NCBI GenBank assembly: GCA_023132895.1
Contig: JAGLXL010000006.1
Span: 16,360 to 80,359 of the forward strand
Source: Nanobdellota archaeon
GTDB taxonomy: Archaea; Nanobdellota; Nanobdellia; Woesearchaeales; JAGLXL01
Reading direction: 5' to 3'
Length of the DNA: 64,000 bases
Of the stretch, positions 59,801 to 64,000 are shown in pieces. The position numbers and the translations under genes are program-made. Position 1 is the stretch's first letter, and the number at the start of each line of letters is the position of its first letter. A model generated the notes under the pieces. It saw only the letters and a program-made list of their open reading frames with translations, had not been told where the DNA came from and did no database searches.

Positions 59801-60522
59801 AATCATGGAAATTAATTTTAGGATTATTAGTGGTGTTATTGGTGGTGGCTGGCTGTGTGCCAGATATAAATCAAAGAACAATCAATACCAATGGCCAGGC
59901 AACTATTGAAGTTCAGCCTGATTTGGCAGTTGTTTATGTTGCTGTCTCAACTTTAAAAGATAGTGCTGAAGATTCAAAAAATGAGAATAGTAAGGTAACT
60001 GATGCTATTTATGCTGCTTTGTATAAGATCAGGATTGACAGAGATGATATTGAAAGCCAAAATTACAATATTTATGAAGAATATGATTGGAAAGAAGGCG
60101 GCCGGGAATCCAAAGGTTTTCGAACAAGCCATACCCTGAAAATCACAACTGAAGAATTTGATGATGTAGGTGAGATAGTTGACGCAGTGATTGATGCTGG
60201 CGGTGATGATGTCAGAATTAATTACATTAATTTTGAATTAAGTGATGCTTTGGAGAAGGAATATAAAAAAGAGGCTTTGACTGAAGCTTCTAGAGATGCC
60301 AAAGAAAAGGCTGAAGCAATGGCTTCTGGATTAGGTGCTCGTTTGGGTGATATTGTTTCCATCAGTGATTCAAGTTATAGTTACAGACCATATCCTTTGT
60401 ATGCAGAAGTGGCTGAAGCTGGTATGGCTAAAGAAGCATTAGATGAGGTAATCAATACTGAAATTTCACCTAAGAAATTAGAAGTGAGAGCTAATGTCCA
60501 AGTAGTTTACAAAATTAGATAA
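59797..60522 (+). CDS. SIMPL-domain (DUF541) lipoprotein
   Basis: An upstream TTG (59782) is in frame, but ATG 59797 follows GGAAGGTGA and gives the lipoprotein signal MKSWKLILGLLVVLLVVAGC (Cys20); 241 residues. The SIMPL domain is clear: TINTNGQATIEVQPDLAVVY, KNENSKVTDAIYAAL and ALTEASRDAKEKAEAMASGL, ending YKI. Members are secreted or periplasmic proteins of poorly known function, linked to oxidative stress. Co-expressed with the membrane regulator. Confidence 0.85.
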   Translation: MKSWKLILGLLVVLLVVAGCVPDINQRTINTNGQATIEVQPDLAVVYVAVSTLKDSAEDSKNENSKVTDAIYAALYKIRIDRDDIESQNYNIYEEYDWKEGGRESKGFRTSHTLKITTEEFDDVGEIVDAVIDAGGDDVRINYINFELSDALEKEYKKEALTEASRDAKEKAEAMASGLGARLGDIVSISDSSYSYRPYPLYAEVAEAGMAKEALDEVINTEISPKKLEVRANVQVVYKIR

Positions 60523-60572
60523 TTTTTTTATTTTATTTTTCTTTGAAAATTTAATAAAAAAAAGAAAAAAAA
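60523..60572. terminator. T-rich/A-rich spacer between convergent genes
   Basis: A run rich in T (plus strand) is followed by an A-rich run (T-rich on the minus strand). In archaea T tracts end transcription, so this 50-base spacer can serve both convergent genes. Confidence 0.5.
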
Positions 60573-62483
60573 TTAAATTTCTCCTGGAGGAACTTCATAG
60601 ACTTCGCACTGGCCTAAGAAACAAGTTTCTCCTTCTGCGCAGTCAATGTTCTGGCTTTTGATAACGACAGTGTCATCGTCATTAGCTTCACAATAGAATT
60701 CCTTGACAACACTGTTATTTACTCCAGTGCTGACACAATAATCTGTGTAATCAACTGTTTCTTCTACAATAAATGAAGCTCCGTCTTCAGTCATACCAGT
60801 TACTTTTCCTTGTGTGGTCTGGTCTTGACCGTCATCAGAATCAATACATGGGGGCACTAGAATGACTGGTTTTTGTGTCCATTTTTGATTATGGCAGTCC
60901 CAACCAGAGTTCATGTCACAACCATAGACATAGAGGAAATTGCCTCCAAAGTCTAAGCCGATACCTTGGTCGTCGTCATCGTCATCATCGCCTCTGAGTG
61001 CTTCTTGATGAGCCTTAACTGTGGATTGAGGTTCAAAAGACAGGGTTTTGCCGGCATTGGCCATGATCCAGCCGCCATCAAATCCAGAAGTGATAACACA
61101 ATCTGAATTTTGAGCGCAGCCTGTTCCGCTAACACTGCAGCGACCACAATCGGCATTGGTTTGGCATGGGAAGAATAAATTTCCACCACAACCTTTGGCA
61201 GTAAAACCATTAATATTGATGGTTTGGCAAGTTCCAGTTATGCAGGAACCATAGTTTTGGGTTGTTTGAGCAAAAGAAACTGCTTCGGTTTCATCAAAGT
61301 CATAGTCTTGTCCAAAATTAAAGACAGAGAAGATGATGTCATGGGTTGTATCAATTTCCAATTCTACTTCAGCAGTTGTGCTTAATTGGACGATTGAAGG
61401 TGCAGTGACTTTGTCTGCAGAAACAGCTCCGTCTTTGCTTGGAGCAGCTTGGTTAAGGAAAGGAACGTCTTCGCAAGCTCCATCAAAACAAACATCTCCT
61501 GAGTCACAAACCGTGATAGTTTGGCTTACTTGTGGAAAGATATCATCAAACTGGCAGTCAGCATTCGAAGTGCAAGGAATACCTTGGTTGTTAGAGCAAT
61601 AATAACAATCGCTGGCTACAGCACAGCTGGTTCCAGATGGAACTCCGTTATAATGGCAAACTTTAGGGAAACCTGAAAGAAATGGTGCGCAAGTAGCTGT
61701 TCCAACGCAATAGCCGCTTGGTTCCATTGGCAAGTTGCAGTAATATTCATTAACCATAGTATCAGTATAGCAAGTATCTGGTTCAGCATCGTAAATATTG
61801 TCATCAGCATCGATTCCAGTGATAGTACCTTTAGTGGCTTTGTCGTTGCCATTGTCTGTTTCTTCGCAATCTGGATAATGTTTGAAATAATCTGCTAGAA
61901 GAGCAGGTGGATTTTCAGCAGTATCTGCTTCGCCATCTGCATTACAATCCCAGCTAGAAGTAAAAAGGCCTCTTTCGATTAATTTACAGACGTAGCCAAT
62001 AACAATATGTTCTCCGAATTCATAATTATCTCGGTTAATGGTGATTTCAGCAAAAACATCACTGCCTTTGGTCCAAACTTCATCAAAAAAATTACCAGTG
62101 ACTTGGTGTCCGACATAAGTGTTGATATCGTCAGGATCGCAGCCTTTAGGACAGGTGTAAAAGCCGCCCCAGACAAAATCGTCTGTTTCGACACCATTAG
62201 TTTCGACTTTCAAGATGCCGTCTTCGTCAGGGCCTAAGAGAAAGACTTTATCTTCGGGTGCGGTAATCATAAAGGTATCTCCTCCATCAACTACCTGATG
62301 TGAACCAATCGCTTCGGTTGCCTTCCCGAGAGGTGCAAATTCAGAAAAACCAGGCGGTGGCGGTGGAGTTGGTTGACACGCAACAACAAATAGAATTAAA
62401 ACAGTTAAACCAATCAATAATATTTTTCTTTGGAAAAGCTTTGCTTTTCCTAAGCTTTTTTCACTAATGTTCAAAAATTTCAT
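60573..62483 (-). CDS. Large Cys-rich lipoprotein
   Basis: 636 residues with a lipoprotein-type signal (LTVLILFVVACQPTPP, Cys36). Its N-terminal region, SEKSLGKAKLFQRKI, is encoded by a palindromic unit (62429-62452), making the charged part of the signal longer than usual. The mature protein is acidic, with repeated Cys-x-x-x-Cys motifs (CYTDTMVNEYYC, SNADCQFDD, GRCSVSGTGC) and two copies of a sequence around DADDNIYDAEPDTCYTD / EDGASFIVEETVDYTD. The repetition suggests a duplicated extracellular domain. A Asp-rich DDDDDDDQ stretch may bind Ca. Confidence 0.7.
   Translation of the reverse strand: MKFLNISEKSLGKAKLFQRKILLIGLTVLILFVVACQPTPPPPPGFSEFAPLGKATEAIGSHQVVDGGDTFMITAPEDKVFLLGPDEDGILKVETNGVETDDFVWGGFYTCPKGCDPDDINTYVGHQVTGNFFDEVWTKGSDVFAEITINRDNYEFGEHIVIGYVCKLIERGLFTSSWDCNADGEADTAENPPALLADYFKHYPDCEETDNGNDKATKGTITGIDADDNIYDAEPDTCYTDTMVNEYYCNLPMEPSGYCVGTATCAPFLSGFPKVCHYNGVPSGTSCAVASDCYYCSNNQGIPCTSNADCQFDDIFPQVSQTITVCDSGDVCFDGACEDVPFLNQAAPSKDGAVSADKVTAPSIVQLSTTAEVELEIDTTHDIIFSVFNFGQDYDFDETEAVSFAQTTQNYGSCITGTCQTININGFTAKGCGGNLFFPCQTNADCGRCSVSGTGCAQNSDCVITSGFDGGWIMANAGKTLSFEPQSTVKAHQEALRGDDDDDDDQGIGLDFGGNFLYVYGCDMNSGWDCHNQKWTQKPVILVPPCIDSDDGQDQTTQGKVTGMTEDGASFIVEETVDYTDYCVSTGVNNSVVKEFYCEANDDDTVVIKSQNIDCAEGETCFLGQCEVYEVPPGEI
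62429..62452 (-). repeat. Palindromic unit inside lipoprotein signal region
   Basis: GGAAAAGC-TTT-GCTTTTCC (62432-62450) is a perfect palindrome with the same TTAGG-side flank as other units (CTTAGGAAAAGC on the coding strand). It is read in frame as LGKAKLFQ before the hydrophobic core. Confidence 0.55.
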
Positions 62484-62489
62484 ATTTAA

Positions 62490-63458
62490 TCACCTTTTTA
62501 TTTTTTTATTTTTTTTAGATTTATAAATCTTGTTGTGTTTAAAGTGCTTTTTCCGGCTCATCTCTAAAACAATAATGCCGATAAGAATGGCCAAGGCAAT
62601 GAAAATGATTGAATTCATATGGGTGGTGCAAATGTGAGCAAGGAATAATTTTTTGCTGAGCTTGACTTCGATGATAGTGGCGACGAAAAGGACTGTTAAG
62701 GCGATGAGGAGGAGGAGTCCTGAGTTTTTGAGTATTTTGATGAAGTTAGGTGAGAGGAACTTTTCTTTCATGATGGCCTTGGATAAAACACCGCCAGCAA
62801 TAGCTGCTAAAAGATAGGCGCTGACTTCTGGGATCATATGGAAAAACATGATACCAAGGTTGCAAGCAGTGAAAGAGTATTTTGTTAGGAAAGTGCCAGC
62901 CGGAGCTGTGGTCCGGACAAGAGTAGCTAGGGCTGAAGCAAAAATTGAGGCGTTGAGGATGATGAGGAAGAGGGCGCCACTGCCGTAGAAAAGGCTGAGA
63001 GCAAAGGCAATGAGCATGACAAAAAGATTGTTTTTGAAAATAGCTGAGATAAGGATAGAATCTGGAATTGGAAGGGAGCCGGTGATTTGGTTTGGGGTGG
63101 TGCCGTATAAATGATTTTGGGAAAAGACCTTATCTGGCCAAGCTAGTGAGAGGACGAAAAAAACAATGAAAACGCCGATAAAGAAATAAATGAAAAAATC
63201 GGTGATAACTTTGTGTCTTTTGAAGAAGCTTTTTTGTTTGAGTTCTAATTTTTCTTCGTATTGGAATAATTTGACAGCGATAGGGATGGTAAGAATAACA
63301 GTGAAGAGCAGGGTTGAGACGCCGATAAAAGAGGGAATGTTGATGAATAAGAGATATGAGGTGATGAATGATAACAGGGAGTAGATTATTCCAAGGTATA
63401 ATGAATATTCTGGGTGTTGGGTTATTTTTTCTGGAGTGAAGAGCTGTTCAAAGACCAT
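62490..63458 (-). CDS. SpoIIM-like (DUF95) integral membrane protein
   Basis: ATG 63458 is preferred over 63473 because GAGGTG lies four bases ahead. The 322-residue product has about six membrane helices. The second half has the SpoIIM pattern: ISAIFKNNLFVMLIAFALSL, LILNASIFASALATLVR, GIMFFHMIPEVSAYLLAAI with a conserved His-Pro-Glu context and AGGVLSKAI. SpoIIM-family proteins shape membranes in Bacillus and are common in archaea. Starts inside the end of the 63448 gene (11-base overlap). Confidence 0.8.
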   Translation of the reverse strand: MVFEQLFTPEKITQHPEYSLYLGIIYSLLSFITSYLLFINIPSFIGVSTLLFTVILTIPIAVKLFQYEEKLELKQKSFFKRHKVITDFFIYFFIGVFIVFFVLSLAWPDKVFSQNHLYGTTPNQITGSLPIPDSILISAIFKNNLFVMLIAFALSLFYGSGALFLIILNASIFASALATLVRTTAPAGTFLTKYSFTACNLGIMFFHMIPEVSAYLLAAIAGGVLSKAIMKEKFLSPNFIKILKNSGLLLLIALTVLFVATIIEVKLSKKLFLAHICTTHMNSIIFIALAILIGIIVLEMSRKKHFKHNKIYKSKKNKKIKR

Positions 63459-63987
63459 GATGCACCTCGTCAAAAATTCTGGTGATTTGTTCTGGTTTCC
63501 AGCCTTGATTGGCTAACTGCAAACGGATTTGACCTTCTGGATAGCCTCTTTGGATGTTAGTCTTGACATAATTTTTGATACTTTCTGGGATGGGTTTTTC
63601 TTTTTTGATTTTGTGTTTTAGGAAAAGGAAGATGACAGCAGCAATAATGAATAAATCTAAGGTGAGTAGGAAAATAAAGTAACCAAAGGGAGAGGATGGT
63701 TCTTTTTTTTGGGCGATTTCTGATTTTAATGAAGCTATTTCTGCTTCGAGATCATCAATTTTGTCTTCAAGAGATGTTGATGTTTGTGTGGTTGGGGTTA
63801 GGGAAGGAATTGAAGTGGTGGTGGTTGTGGTGTTGGTAGTTTGGTTAGTGGTCGTGGTTGGTGTTGAAGTGTCATTAGTTTGTCCAAAAGGAGGCAAACC
63901 TGGAGAGGCAGGCTGGGAGAAGGTGGACGTAGATAAAAGTAGTAAAATTGCGATTAAGGTTAGATATTTAATTATTTGATTAACCAT
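63448..63987 (-). CDS. Tailed surface protein with Thr-rich stalk and GW module
   Basis: 179 residues. Signal peptide, a Thr/Ser/Pro-rich stretch (TTTTTSIPSLTPTTQTST) likely O-glycosylated, a short coiled coil (LEDKIDDLEAEIASLKSEIA), a membrane helix (FGYFIFLLTLDLFIIAAVIF) and a basic tail with GYPEGQIRLQLANQGW. The order stalk-helix-TM-GW tail matches the other surface proteins, here stripped to a minimal form. AGGTG ribosome site at the right edge. Coupled to the SpoIIM-like gene. Confidence 0.8.
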   Translation of the reverse strand: MVNQIIKYLTLIAILLLLSTSTFSQPASPGLPPFGQTNDTSTPTTTTNQTTNTTTTTTSIPSLTPTTQTSTSLEDKIDDLEAEIASLKSEIAQKKEPSSPFGYFIFLLTLDLFIIAAVIFLFLKHKIKKEKPIPESIKNYVKTNIQRGYPEGQIRLQLANQGWKPEQITRIFDEVHHGL

Positions 63988-64000
63988 AGATTAACACCTA

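Noticed and set aside
60952..61000. CGTCGTC/CATCATC stretch as a microsatellite of interest
   Set aside because: It encodes the Asp-run DDDDDDD of the lipoprotein, a normal low-complexity acidic stretch.

Overview
The window looks like one contiguous piece of an AT-rich chromosome from an uncultured archaeon, most likely of the DPANN superphylum (Woesearchaeota/Pacearchaeota-like). Archaeal signs are TATA boxes about 25-30 bases before many start codons, GGTGA/GGAGG ribosome sites, the large subunit of replication factor C, HerA, Mre11, translin, archaeal GlyRS and AsnRS, archaeal-type YchF, and split-looking tRNA genes with several introns. The phylum is inferred from gene content and style; no marker search was possible. 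Several genes look bacterial in origin (queuosine genes, AspRS, adenylate kinase).

Layout. 1-8346 (minus): a cell-surface/protease operon: an AbrB-like mini-protein, a pilin-like protein, a gingipain-like (C25) secreted protease and a tailed membrane protein; next to it a subtilisin with beta-helix repeats that runs off the left edge. 8452-10589: three unfamiliar genes, one a PIN-domain nuclease with an overlapping helical partner. 10643-13335: rfcL and glycyl-tRNA synthetase. 13470-28759: a long plus-strand surface and secretion region: giant beta-helix/thrombospondin proteins, an OB-fold ssDNA-binding protein, two near-identical AbrB-like mini-genes each fused by ATGA overlap to a surface gene, then a type IV pilus-type ATPase and its TadC/FlaJ-like membrane partner. 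28766-32273: tRNA-Phe, two small coiled-coil genes, three tandem paralogous membrane proteins, and three copies of an undescribed structured repeat. 32274-37559: translin, HD hydrolase, metallo-beta-lactamase fold, AsnRS, two divergent winged-helix/mini-protein pairs, PP2C phosphatase. 37581-40726 (minus): bacterial-type queuosine operon (HD hydrolase, queH, tgt, queA). 40802-54402: AspRS, MscS, HAD hydrolase, mre11, a herA operon, site-2-like protease, zinc ribbons, an Era-like GTPase/DUF2073/zinc-ribbon trio, YchF and a PHP-domain protein. 54438-60522: tRNA-Thr, adk, truD, ROK kinase, tRNA-Arg, PAP2 phosphatase, glycosyltransferase and a SIMPL lipoprotein. 60573-63987 (minus): Cys-rich lipoprotein, SpoIIM-like protein and another tailed surface protein.

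Themes that cross gene borders: (i) a short GY..QI..AL...GW module ends the cytoplasmic tails of four different surface proteins (six copies in five genes); (ii) AbrB-like mini-genes are translationally coupled to surface genes at three places; (iii) four copies of a ~110-190 base element keep boxes at both ends and hairpins whose stems differ in sequence but still pair; (iv) short palindromic units lie between genes and in frame inside genes (truD, a lipoprotein signal peptide); (v) tRNA-Phe and tRNA-Arg each appear to carry two introns, one of them in the T loop. I saw no CRISPR array, rRNA or transposase.
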